Shown here piece after piece: positions 1 through 5,292 of a DNA stretch of 5,893 nt. The notes under the pieces were generated by a model that worked only from the letters and a program-made list of their open reading frames with translations, did not search any database and was not told the DNA's origin. Position numbers and translations under genes: made by a program. The stretch lies in NCBI GenBank assembly GCA_018665005.1, contig JABJEE010000080.1:1-5893 (forward strand), in the 5' to 3' direction. Source of the stretch: Flavobacteriales bacterium (GTDB taxonomy: Bacteria > Bacteroidota > Bacteroidia > Flavobacteriales_D > Crocinitomicaceae). How positions within the stretch are numbered: position 1 is the first letter of the stretch; the number at the start of each line of letters is the position of its first letter.

Positions 1-1200
1 AAAATAAATATTTGATGTATCCGGATCACCAGGGTTCACTATTCGGCCGATCCGTCGATTTCCCGGATCATTCTGAAACCTTTGTTCCAAAATTTGAAAA
101 TAGATATTGCCATCAGGTGCAATTTGGAAATCGGTCAATTCAAAAATGCGGAGCAGTGTATCCATGGGAATCTCGACAGCTTTATTTACAAAATCCAAAC
201 TATCCTCACTCAATAAATCATATCTGAAGCAGTGTATATACTGCATTGGATCATTCGACAAGCGAGAGAAACAGAACATATACCTTCCATCCAACGAGGT
301 TGTCGTCATATGAAGCCGGAAATTTTCCAATGCGGCGCTTCCAGTCAATCCTGGAATAACCGCTGGAAAGAAAACTGAATCAAGCGTGAAATTGCCACTC
401 CCTTGGTTCGTCCATGACCAGAATCCCCATCTTCTACGTGGAGCATTGTAATGACGCCAACCGAATAATTTATTTAATAACGGGTGATAAAACATTCCCC
501 TTGAAGGGTATACAGAATCTAGTTCAACATCCATCTGTGAGTAAGGCCAATTATTATTTAACGTTTCAAATTCACCATTATTAATAACCACAACAGTATT
601 ATCATTCCCATTATAAGTGTAGTTTGAAACTATCAGAAAATGTTTATGATCAATATCATCTTCAATTAATGTTGGAAACCCAATCAATCCCAAATCATTA
701 ATCCCATGGTAATCGTCTGAAAATGTTATTGACCAACTATTACCATTAAAATATATTTTATTTAAACGTATATACTTGGCACACGTAATTGCACCACCAA
801 TGATAGGATGGTAAATGAAATAGTGATAAATGGTATCACTACTATACGACTGCATGAACCCCCCCGCGTGCACTGGAATTAATTCCCCCATACAATCTCT
901 AAGGCTATACCCAGAAACTTGCCCACCTGGTATTAGAGTCCCGTTGCCATCATAATACTTCCCATTGAGAAAATACAATTGCAAGCTACCATTGGCATCA
1001 CACCACGTGTTTGAAGCATTGGCATCTAGAAGCAAATTTGCCTGCGAAGTGGGAGCCCATGAGGTCGTGGACAACGCTGGTGGATCAAAATTGAAATCCA
1101 TAACATTTCCACGACCAAAGACCCAAACATTGCTCCTATTCTGCGCAACAGCTGCCTGACACAGGATTAAAAAACCAATAAAAGCAAGCCTTAACTTCAT
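1..1200 (-). CDS. Secreted beta-propeller-like protein, N-terminal 400 residues (C-terminus outside window)
   Basis: An open frame runs from ATG at 1200 to the left edge without a stop, giving 400 residues of an incomplete protein. It starts with a Sec signal peptide (MKLRLAFIGFLILCQAAVAQ, about residues 1-20). The mature N-terminus reads NVWVFGRGNVMDFNF, close to the 'W-x-FG-x-x-x-x-x-DF' opening of large secreted Bacteroidota proteins. These usually have a propeller-like N-terminal region, followed by PKD repeats and a C-terminal type IX secretion or gliding-motility sorting signal. Repeated blade-like stretches fit this, such as LQLYFLNGKYYDGNGTLIP near residue 80 and APDGNIYFQIL near 370. 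The PKD repeats and sorting tail cannot be seen. ATG 1200 is chosen because the signal peptide follows it directly. The gene is longer than the cassette genes to its right and lacks the flanking 9-bp ends, so I place it outside the array, probably as resident chromosome. Coding is secure; the family is recognised from motif style only. Confidence 0.85.
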   Translation of the reverse strand, partial: MKLRLAFIGFLILCQAAVAQNRSNVWVFGRGNVMDFNFDPPALSTTSWAPTSQANLLLDANASNTWCDANGSLQLYFLNGKYYDGNGTLIPGGQVSGYSLRDCMGELIPVHAGGFMQSYSSDTIYHYFIYHPIIGGAITCAKYIRLNKIYFNGNSWSITFSDDYHGINDLGLIGFPTLIEDDIDHKHFLIVSNYTYNGNDNTVVVINNGEFETLNNNWPYSQMDVELDSVYPSRGMFYHPLLNKLFGWRHYNAPRRRWGFWSWTNQGSGNFTLDSVFFPAVIPGLTGSAALENFRLHMTTTSLDGRYMFCFSRLSNDPMQYIHCFRYDLLSEDSLDFVNKAVEIPMDTLLRIFELTDFQIAPDGNIYFQILEQRFQNDPGNRRIGRIVNPGDPDTSNIYF

Positions 1201-1238
1201 TTCACAACCTTCTCCGCACTTAACAACTGACCTAAGTT

Positions 1239-1260
1239 CGGAGAGAGAGGGTTTTGAACC
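1239..1260 (-). other. tRNA-Ser 3'-end-like fragment (possible old attachment site)
   Basis: On the minus strand this reads GGTTCAAAACC followed by CTCTCTCTCCG. The first part fits the tRNA T-loop consensus GGTTCRANNCC. The second matches the 3' T-stem strand, the acceptor strand TCTCTCC and a G discriminator, as in many bacterial serine tRNAs. The upstream sequence does not fold into the rest of a tRNA: the partner T-stem strand TTAGG does not pair with CCCTC, and there is no D-arm or anticodon arm. It is therefore at most a 3' fragment, of the kind left where an element integrated at a tRNA gene. Chance resemblance is possible. Confidence 0.35.
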
Positions 1261-1304
1261 TAACGCTCCAATATGCTCAATATCAGTTATTTACAAGAAC
1301 TCTT

Positions 1305-1382
1305 TTCGCTAAGTCAACCCGCTAAGCAACCCAATCGGCCGCGGAGGGCATTTCACCCAATTGCTTGACTTAACAAGGCGAA
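1305..1382. repeat. Bulged inverted repeat
   Basis: TTCGCTAAGTCAA (1305-1317) pairs with TTGACTTA (1365-1372) and, after a 5-nt bulge, GCGAA (1378-1382): 13 base pairs around a GC-rich centre. No T-tract follows on either strand, so it is not a standard intrinsic terminator. It could be a decayed recombination site like those in the array, or an RNA structure in the leader of the secreted-protein gene. Its arms do not contain the array's AACAACG/TATAT core. Confidence 0.5.
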
Positions 1383-1442
1383 TATAATGGATTTTGCCGA
1401 AGGTTCGTTTCTCATATTAGCCAGCTTCTGTTACGTATTCAT

Positions 1443-1462
1443 TGTTCGGAATATTCCGAACA
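1443..1462. repeat. Perfect 20-bp palindrome
   Basis: The sequence from T1443 to A1462 is its own reverse complement, centred on GGAATATTCC. It could be an operator for a dimeric regulator or a loopless hairpin. On the minus strand it can also be read as two cassette ends back to back: TTCGGAAT and ATTCCGAA, followed by CAATG exactly as in the AACAATG start of the elements at 4372-4506 and 5747-5881. Confidence 0.6.
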
Positions 1463-1541
1463 GACGTTTGGAACCACGTATAAATCTATAATCCTAGTGT
1501 CTTCAGTATCTTCACTAATGGATCAAAATAGGATTTCATTC

Positions 1542-1679
1542 TCAAATTAAAGAAGGGTCAAGGATTTGGTTGCCATACTCTGCGTCGGAGATCACTCTCC
1601 CGTAAATAATTCGGTTTTGTCCGATGAGATTCAAACTCGAAAAAAGAACAACTAATACTAATATTGTCCTAATTTTCAT
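1542..1679 (-). pseudogene. Truncated secreted protein, carboxypeptidase-regulatory-like start
   Basis: Forty-five codons from ATG 1679 to TGA at 1542-1544. Residues 1-20 are a clear Sec signal peptide (MKIRTILVLVVLFSSLNLIG), then QNRIIYGRVISDAEYGNQI. 'I-x-GRVISD' is how CarboxypepD-regulatory-like (beta-sandwich) domains begin in exported Bacteroidota proteins. Such a domain needs roughly 80 or more residues, so the frame stops just after its first strand. The 5' side is a normal cassette start: TTGGCAACC at 1708-1700, then a 29-nt leader. The complementary 9-mer GGTTGCCAA expected after the gene is absent to the left and no hairpin element follows. I read this as the last cassette of the array, cut off by a deletion that removed the rest of the gene and its recombination site. 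A genuine 45-residue secreted peptide cannot be excluded. Confidence 0.6.
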
Positions 1680-1699
1680 TGTAGCTGGTGTCTTTAAAT

Positions 1700-1811
1700 G
1701 GTTGCCAAGTATTGTATATAACCTCGTATCAGCAGAGATCGTTTTGGTTTCCTTGAAGATAACCAAAAGGACGATGCGCCCGGATATGAGTTATATACGT
1801 TGTTAGCTACC
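1700..1811 (-). repeat. attC-like recombination site 1
   Basis: 112 bp following the gene at 1813-2241. Outer arms are GGTAGCTAAC on the gene strand (1811-1802) and TTGGCAACC (1708-1700). Inside, GTATATAAC pairs with GTTATATAC, CTCATATC pairs with GATACGAG (one wobble pair), and an apical stem TTTTGGTT/AACCAAAA closes the hairpin. It is almost identical to the site at 3296-3407 apart from the outer arms. Size and layout fit attC sites; the base before the TT of R' is C instead of G. Confidence 0.75.
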
Positions 1812-1812
1812 G

Positions 1813-2241
1813 TTAACTTTTGTGTAATTCAGTTACATCCGCTAATAGGGACTCAACCCAAGACTCTGATTCAAAGTCCCAGTATTTAATGAGCACATTT
1901 CTCCTGTTTTTACTGTCCTTGAAAATTTTCAAACTCTGTATAGTTAAATCTCCTTTTGTAAAGGCTTTGAACGTTTCAAAGAGCCACTCAGAATTCAACG
2001 CTTTAAGTGAATTGCTGTAATTCGAACCAACTATTATTTCTAGATATTGATCCATGTCTCCTGTTTGCAATGACATCTCATCTCGATTAAAAATGAGCAC
2101 CCCATCGTTTGTGACAGAACCGCTTTTGATTACAATTAAGTCGTCGCTGGATAGGTTTAGTTGGAAAATGCTAGGATTAGTTTGTGCTTGAGTTAATGTT
2201 GTGATTAGTATCAAAAGTGTTATTTGAATTGCCTTTTTCAT
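1813..2241 (-). CDS. Secreted cassette protein of unknown function (142 aa)
   Basis: ATG 2241 is chosen over the in-frame upstream ATG at 2298. It opens directly on a signal peptide (MKKAIQITLLILITTLTQAQ, cleavage likely after AQ) and lies 24 nt inside the cassette, whereas 2298 would lie in the upstream recombination site. The mature part, about 122 residues, is mixed polar and hydrophobic with no cysteines and no membrane segment. SIFQLNLSSDDLIVIKSGSV suggests beta strands, and IKYWDFESESWVESLLADV is a conspicuous aromatic, acidic C-terminal stretch. I do not recognise the family. The stop TAA (1813-1815) is one base from the 9-bp cassette end, so the cassette is almost entirely coding. The leader ATTAAAAACAACCAA is A-rich and lacks a Shine-Dalgarno. 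It is probably a periplasmic or outer-surface protein. Confidence 0.8.
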   Translation of the reverse strand: MKKAIQITLLILITTLTQAQTNPSIFQLNLSSDDLIVIKSGSVTNDGVLIFNRDEMSLQTGDMDQYLEIIVGSNYSNSLKALNSEWLFETFKAFTKGDLTIQSLKIFKDSKNRRNVLIKYWDFESESWVESLLADVTELHKS

Positions 2242-2256
2242 TTGGTTGTTTTTAAT

Positions 2257-2322
2257 GGTAGCTAACGGTTTGGCTATGGTGCGTGTCCCGCAGGGCATGC
2301 ACTATAGCCGTTGTTGCCACCA
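2257..2322 (-). repeat. attC-like recombination site 2 (short form)
   Basis: 66 bp, the shortest site and the one most like a classical attC. On the gene strand: TGGTGGCAAC AACGGCTATAGTGC, a short GC-rich tip, GCACCATAGCC, then ACCGTTAGCTACC. GGCTAT pairs with ATAGCC and GTGC with GCAC around an A/C mismatch. The 3' box CGTTAGC has the canonical GTTRR start. It lacks the TTTTGGTT apical stem. The gene to its right ends inside its left arm. Confidence 0.78.
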
Positions 2323-2727
2323 GTTTTTTTGTTTTTTTCCGCCCCATCTTTTGTACAATCGGGTCTTGAGTGATTCCGAAATATTGTCCAAAAATCCACT
2401 TCCCTTATTTGTCAGCTCGATTGATAATATCTCGTTACAAGGATACCACCAATATGGGTTGTTGAGCAATTTGTCGTATTGGTCAGTTGTAATTGTTTCA
2501 ATCTTAGATTCTAAGGAAGAGTCAGAATATTTTTCTAATGTCACGAGACCTTCATTTAAAATTTCAGTTAGAATGGTTCGGGCAATTCTGTATTTATCTT
2601 CTATTTTCAGGTCGTAGCAACCCAATTCCCACGTAAATTCATAAATCCCTGGATTTCCTTCTTCAGCATTACAGAGAAAAACGACTTTTTCTAATTCAAG
2701 GTCAATATTTTCTTCTAGCGTTTTCAT
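2302..2727 (-). CDS. Cytoplasmic cassette protein of unknown function, possible winged-helix fold (141 aa)
   Basis: Runs from ATG 2727 to TAG at 2302-2304. There is no signal peptide or membrane segment. The order IARTILTEILNEGLVTLEKY (about residues 48-67), then the acidic TTDQYDKLLNNPYWWYP (80-96), then LSIELTNKGSGFLD (101-114) resembles winged-helix proteins: a recognition-type helix, 'GLV' leading into a wing, and 'ELTxKG' before the last helix. This is inference only. The C-terminus is very basic (KTRLYKRWGGKKQK). The final residues WWQQRL and the stop lie inside recombination site 2, so the protein's tail is written by the site itself and would be constrained by recombination. The cassette leader is 18 nt (ACCAATTTGAAAA), like that of the next gene to the right. 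It is the only cassette product here, with the 3954-4367 protein, lacking an envelope signal. Confidence 0.8.
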   Translation of the reverse strand: MKTLEENIDLELEKVVFLCNAEEGNPGIYEFTWELGCYDLKIEDKYRIARTILTEILNEGLVTLEKYSDSSLESKIETITTDQYDKLLNNPYWWYPCNEILSIELTNKGSGFLDNISESLKTRLYKRWGGKKQKNWWQQRL

Positions 2728-2736
2728 TTTTCAAAT

Positions 2737-2853
2737 TGGTGGCAAGTCACGTATATGACTTCGTGATAAGCTTTGTGGTTTTGGTTTAGCTTTTTTGAAG
2801 GTAACCAAAAGTGCAACGCGTCCGATCATGAATCATATACGTTGTTGGCACCA
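2737..2853 (-). repeat. attC-like recombination site 3
   Basis: 117 bp after the lipoprotein gene at 2857-3282. On the gene strand, TGGTGCCAAC AACGTATATGA pairs with TCATATACGT GACTTGCCACCA. The ten-base inner stem ACGTATATGA/TCATATACGT is perfect, and the two sides differ by one extra base between core and outer box. The apical stem TTTTGGTT/AACCAAAA is shared with sites 1, 4 and 7. Confidence 0.78.
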
Positions 2854-2856
2854 GTT

Positions 2857-3282
2857 TTATTTTCTCAATATGTATTGTTCATTTTCAGGCAGCGATAAAA
2901 CCAGTTCAATGAATTTTTCTTGCTGGTCGAATTTCATTTCGTATTGGGAGTCAATTAAATAAGACTCTGCTTTATTATCTCCTGCAAATATTATTTTCAA
3001 TTTATTAGCTGATCTACTCCATTCATAAACTTCTTTATCTCCTGAAGGAAGTGTCAGTGTTGCCATATTAGAGCCGTCAAATACTATCCTTGGGCAAACA
3101 TTACAATTCCATCCTGCTTCATTTACTATGTGTGCATAAATTCCCCATTCACCAATCAGTCTCTCGTCAATTTGATTTTTCTCAGAATGTTTTGCTTCTT
3201 CGTTCGGCTCTGTCGTCTTATTGCTGGTTAGCTCACAAGATCCTAACAAGACAATCAGTACAAATAGTAATGTGGGCTTCAT
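2857..3282 (-). CDS. Lipocalin-like lipoprotein carried by a cassette (141 aa)
   Basis: ATG 3282 is the true start; the codon before it is TTG. Residues 1-16, MKPTLLFVLIVLLGSC, form a lipoprotein signal with a lipobox ending LGS-C16, so the product should be lipid-anchored. A polar linker (about 17-38, rich in N, T, E and K) leads to a globular part starting ERLIGEWGIY. That opening, followed by strand-like IVFDGSNMATLTLPSGDKEVYEW and a lysine/isoleucine-rich strand, is typical of lipocalin-like lipoproteins of Bacteroidota. The short length (about 100 residues of barrel) and low conservation keep this tentative. A CNVC pair near residues 60-63 is unusual for such domains and could form a disulfide or bind metal. 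The gene fills its cassette: 22-nt leader at the start, and stop TAA four bases from the 9-bp end. Confidence 0.82.
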   Translation of the reverse strand: MKPTLLFVLIVLLGSCELTSNKTTEPNEEAKHSEKNQIDERLIGEWGIYAHIVNEAGWNCNVCPRIVFDGSNMATLTLPSGDKEVYEWSRSANKLKIIFAGDNKAESYLIDSQYEMKFDQQEKFIELVLSLPENEQYILRK

Positions 3283-3295
3283 CAATTCTTCAAAT

Positions 3296-3407
3296 TGGTG
3301 CCAAATCTTGTATATAACCTCGTATCAGCAGAGGTCGTTTTGGTTTCCTTGAAGATAACCAAAAGGACGATGCGCCCTGATATGAGTTATATACGTTGTT
3401 AGCAAAC
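3296..3407 (-). repeat. attC-like recombination site 4
   Basis: 112 bp, the near-twin of site 1: from the shared TTGTATATAACC through the apical loop to ATATACGTTG I count only two substitutions (A/G at the 'cagag(A/G)tcg' step and G/T at 'gccc(G/T)gat'). The junction with the outer arm also differs (GTA versus ATC). The 9-bp outer arms differ completely from site 1 at the variable positions (GTTTGCTAA and TTGGCACCA on the gene strand), because they belong to different cassettes. Confidence 0.78.
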
Positions 3408-3413
3408 GTTATA

Positions 3414-3821
3414 TCAATTGCTTGCTTCGAAGAGGTATGATGATTTAACCGCTTCGTTATTTTTTGTTGCTGGTTTCCATTTGGGCGACTTTGTAACCAA
3501 ATCAACCACAGCTTTATTAAAGTTTTCATTTTCACCGACTAAGACTTTTGCATTTTGAATACTTCCATCTTTAGCGATTTCGAATGACACAAAAGTTTTG
3601 TTCCCTTGATTAAGGTCTAATGAATCAATTTGATTTTGAATAAATTCCTTGAAGGCTTTTTCGCTGTCCTCTTTCTTCGAAGTATTGCCGAATAGTGGCT
3701 TATTCTCTAAGACGTGATAATTATAGACATCTGATTTTTGGGATATTGAAATAACTTCATCCTGTGCGAAAGAGCTTAATGAATAACATGTAATAAATGA
3801 TAGAACTAATAGAATCTTCAT
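3414..3821 (-). CDS. Periplasmic TonB C-terminal-like protein carried by a cassette (135 aa)
   Basis: From ATG 3821 with a signal peptide, MKILLVLSFITCYSLSSFAQ (1-20), to TGA at 3414-3416. The second half matches the TonB C-terminal (energy-transducer) domain: TFVSFEIAKDGSIQNAKVLV (about 76-95) fits 'v-x-F-x-I-x-x-DG-x-i-x-n-x-x-V', and SPKWKPATKNNEAVKSSYLF (112-131) fits 'P-x-W-x-P-x-x-x-x-x-x-V'. Real TonB proteins have an N-terminal membrane anchor and a proline-rich spacer that reach ExbB/ExbD. Both are absent, so it cannot act as a complete transducer. It may bind TonB-box-type ligands or act as a stand-alone periplasmic domain, as in other short Bacteroidota proteins. The leader is A-rich (ATTAAAAGCTCCAA, within 23 nt) and resembles that of the 1813-2241 gene. 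The assignment rests on motif spacing. Confidence 0.82.
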   Translation of the reverse strand: MKILLVLSFITCYSLSSFAQDEVISISQKSDVYNYHVLENKPLFGNTSKKEDSEKAFKEFIQNQIDSLDLNQGNKTFVSFEIAKDGSIQNAKVLVGENENFNKAVVDLVTKSPKWKPATKNNEAVKSSYLFEASN

Positions 3822-3835
3822 TTGGAGCTTTTAAT

Positions 3836-3949
3836 GTTTGCTAACGATACGTATATGTCCCGTGACCGCTGCGGTTGTTAGTTGGTTCGATTGAATTTAC
3901 GAAGAAAGTAGCAGTGAACAGGCATGGGACGTATACGGTGTTAGCGCCA
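3836..3949 (-). repeat. attC-like recombination site 5
   Basis: 114 bp. On the gene strand TGGCGCTAAC ACCGTATACGTCCC pairs with GGGACATATACG TATCGTTAGCAAAC; the twelve-base inner stem has one mismatch. The 3' box is CGTTAGC, as in site 2. The interior differs from sites 1, 3, 4 and 7 and lacks their apical stem. Confidence 0.72.
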
Positions 3950-3953
3950 GTGA

Positions 3954-4367
3954 TTAAAGGTTTTTAATTGCCTTGATTTCTTCAAGGACTTTTGGGTAAA
4001 AGAATTTACCACTCAACGATTCTTGGTCTATTCTCTCAATAACGTGTCTGTACTTATTTTGCTGCTCTTTTGTGATTTTCATCATCCCTTGGACACAGTT
4101 AAATTGAAACTCAAAGTAATCCTTGAAATTCATGTTTGAGGGAGAAACCAAGCCTACTGCAACCATGTGTCTTTCACCATTTGTGAATTGGCGTGATCCT
4201 AATTCCACTACATCACCTGGGATAAATTCGAGCAAGAAACTAGAATCTGATGCATCAAAGTGGTCACTCGCTTCTATTCGGTAATGGGAGTCATTCAGTC
4301 TTTTTGCAATAACCGGAACCCAAACGCTTGTTCCGTCGATAGCATGAACTAGTATCGTTTCCATCAT
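3954..4367 (-). CDS. Cytoplasmic cassette protein of unknown function, beta-rich N-terminal half (137 aa)
   Basis: From ATG 4367 (a second in-frame ATG follows directly at 4364) to TAA at 3954-3956. There is no signal peptide or membrane helix. The first half is strand-rich: TILVHAIDGTSVWVPVIAKRL, then YRIEASDHFD and FLLEFIPGDVVELGSRQF, ending GERHMVAVGLV. 'FIPGDVVE' has the look of a small beta-barrel (SH3- or KOW-like) turn. The second half is helical and charged (KITKEQQNKYRHVIERIDQE, VLEEIKAIKNL). I do not recognise the family. Its start is only 13 nt from the cassette junction (CAATCG before the ATG), one of the two shortest possible leaders in the array. Any ribosome-binding or promoter signal must therefore lie in the upstream recombination site. 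Confidence 0.78.
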   Translation of the reverse strand: MMETILVHAIDGTSVWVPVIAKRLNDSHYRIEASDHFDASDSSFLLEFIPGDVVELGSRQFTNGERHMVAVGLVSPSNMNFKDYFEFQFNCVQGMMKITKEQQNKYRHVIERIDQESLSGKFFYPKVLEEIKAIKNL

Positions 4368-4371
4368 CGAT

Positions 4372-4506
4372 TGGCGCTAAATCTCGGGTATGAAACGTAG
4401 GGCATTTCGCAGCTCTTTACTGTCCGCCCGAAACGAACATAAATAAGTGCCGAAAACTTGCGGAAACCACTATCCGCCCTATGTTTTATACCCATTGTTA
4501 GCTGCT
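4372..4506 (-). repeat. attC-like recombination site 6
   Basis: 135 bp. On the gene strand AGCAGCTAAC AATGGGTATAAAAC and CATAGGGC pair with GCCCTACG, GTTTCATACCC and GAGATTTAGCGCCA. GGGTAT/ATACCC, AAAC/GTTT and AGGGC/GCCCT make a long broken stem. The interior contains further complementary pieces (CGGGCGG near GGGCGGA). Its sequence is distinct from the other sites, but the AACAATG opening is shared with site 8. Confidence 0.72.
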
Positions 4507-4513
4507 GTTTTTT

Positions 4514-5167
4514 TTATTTTATTCTTACTTCAATCACTGGTATTTCATTTCTTATCGCTCGAATTTCACCTGCGAATTCGTAGTTCATGTTTTGTCGTAA
4601 TGTGTCCTTTTTGAACTTGAATTCTTTTCTTATTTCGTTATCATCATAAATCTCACGAATGTCAGGTTCAATTTCAACTTTGGTTATTGGTCTTTGAATG
4701 AACTCTTCAAGTTCTTCAGGTACTTTAATGTCACCTTTGGTAATCGTTACAAATTGTCCGTTCCAATTTCCTGAGAACTCCGAGTAGTAATCCATAGTGC
4801 ACATGGTAATGAGTTCTTCTTTTTGAATTTCTTGGTTGTCAATCGTTATTTCTGTTGGACATGGCAAGTAAAAAATGCTACCATTCCATTTGTATTCATG
4901 TCCACGCCAAATGGTAGCATTTAGAACGATCAGAATTGTAAATGTCAAAAAGGTTAAAGTCAGAAAAGTATGTCTTAGACTTCCTTTTTTTCGTGAAATC
5001 AAAGTCAGAATCAGGTGTATTAAAGTCCCGAGGTAAAGGACCAAATATCCAAACATGTCACCAAGTCCAAGTCCGAACGAAATGTGTTTATAAAAAGTGC
5101 CAAGTCCGCAGATTAGGATTAATAGTCCAAGGACAATTGTGTTCGTTATTTTCCAAAACTTGGTCAT
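4514..5167 (-). CDS. Three-helix membrane protein of unknown function carried by a cassette (217 aa)
   Basis: From ATG 5167 to TAA at 4514-4516; the largest cassette gene here. Residues 9-27 (NTIVLGLLILICGLGTF), about 37-58 (DMFGYLVLYLGTLIHLILTLI) and about 67-85 (TFLTLTFLTFTILIVLNA) are membrane segments, with the basic loop SRKKGSLRH between the last two. By the positive-inside rule that loop is cytoplasmic, so the roughly 130-residue C-terminal part should be periplasmic. This part is charged and strand-rich (KVEIEPDIREIYDDNEIRKEF, ending IPVIEVRIK) and has two cysteines, C103 and C122, possibly a disulfide. No family is recognised. The order of hydrophobic bundle then soluble domain resembles small envelope sensors or immunity-type proteins, but nothing in the sequence decides this. 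The leader is 20 nt, ending AGAAAAAA before the ATG. Confidence 0.8.
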   Translation of the reverse strand: MTKFWKITNTIVLGLLILICGLGTFYKHISFGLGLGDMFGYLVLYLGTLIHLILTLISRKKGSLRHTFLTLTFLTFTILIVLNATIWRGHEYKWNGSIFYLPCPTEITIDNQEIQKEELITMCTMDYYSEFSGNWNGQFVTITKGDIKVPEELEEFIQRPITKVEIEPDIREIYDDNEIRKEFKFKKDTLRQNMNYEFAGEIRAIRNEIPVIEVRIK

Positions 5168-5178
5168 TTTTTTCTAAT

Positions 5179-5292
5179 AGCAGCTAAGTCACGTATATGT
5201 ACCGTGACAGTGCAGTAGGTTTTGGTTAGATTTTTTGAAGATAACCAAAAGCTGCAAGCGTCCGTCATGGTTGATATACGTTGTTGTGCCTA
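5179..5292 (-). repeat. attC-like recombination site 7
   Basis: 114 bp. On the gene strand TAGGCACAAC AACGTATAT pairs with ATATACGT GACTTAGCTGCT. The apical stem GGTT/AACC with flanking TTTT/AAAA and the AAAAAATCTAACC loop side are shared with sites 1, 3 and 4. The stop codon of the gene on its left-hand arm (TAG, 5290-5292) is formed by the outer 9-mer itself. Confidence 0.77.

Larger units (their letters stand above)
1201..1541. other. Gene-free stretch between the resident gene and the cassette array
   Basis: No convincing gene lies here on either strand. Reading right to left, it holds a 20-bp perfect palindrome (1443-1462), a bulged inverted repeat (1305-1382) and a tRNA-3'-end-like stretch (1239-1260). 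The last 40 bases before ATG 1200 must contain the leader of the secreted-protein gene, but I see no clear Bacteroidota promoter (TTTG and TAnnTTTG) there. A 23-codon open stretch ending at a TAG around 1484-1486 is too short to call. The stretch marks the distal border of the array and looks like scarred DNA left by insertions or deletions. Confidence 0.6.

Noticed and set aside
12..313. Short plus-strand open frames opposite the left-hand gene
   Set aside because: They lie antisense to a continuous 400-codon minus-strand frame with a signal peptide and a familiar N-terminal motif.
764..786. Array-site-like core (ACGTATATACTTGGCAC, minus/plus ambiguous) inside the left-hand gene
   Set aside because: It is within continuous coding sequence and has no partner arm nearby, so it is probably chance.
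1484..1552. 23-codon minus-strand stretch (ending FDPLVKILKTLGL, then TAG) resembling a transposase tail
   Set aside because: It is too short, lacks any recognisable catalytic motif and overlaps the end of the 45-codon frame. The resemblance is only impressionistic.
1566..1576. Second copy of GGTTGCCA near the truncated gene's end, as a possible cassette end
   Set aside because: It is in the same orientation as the one at 1700, not inverted, and is explained by the codons for YGNQ; no AAC/hairpin follows.
2246..2617. Plus-strand 123-codon frame
   Set aside because: It crosses recombination site 2 and runs antisense to the better-supported 2302-2727 gene, with no signal, domain or cassette fit.
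3290..3535. Minus-strand 81-codon frame across site 4
   Set aside because: It overlaps the TonB-C-like gene in another frame and translates the recombination site.
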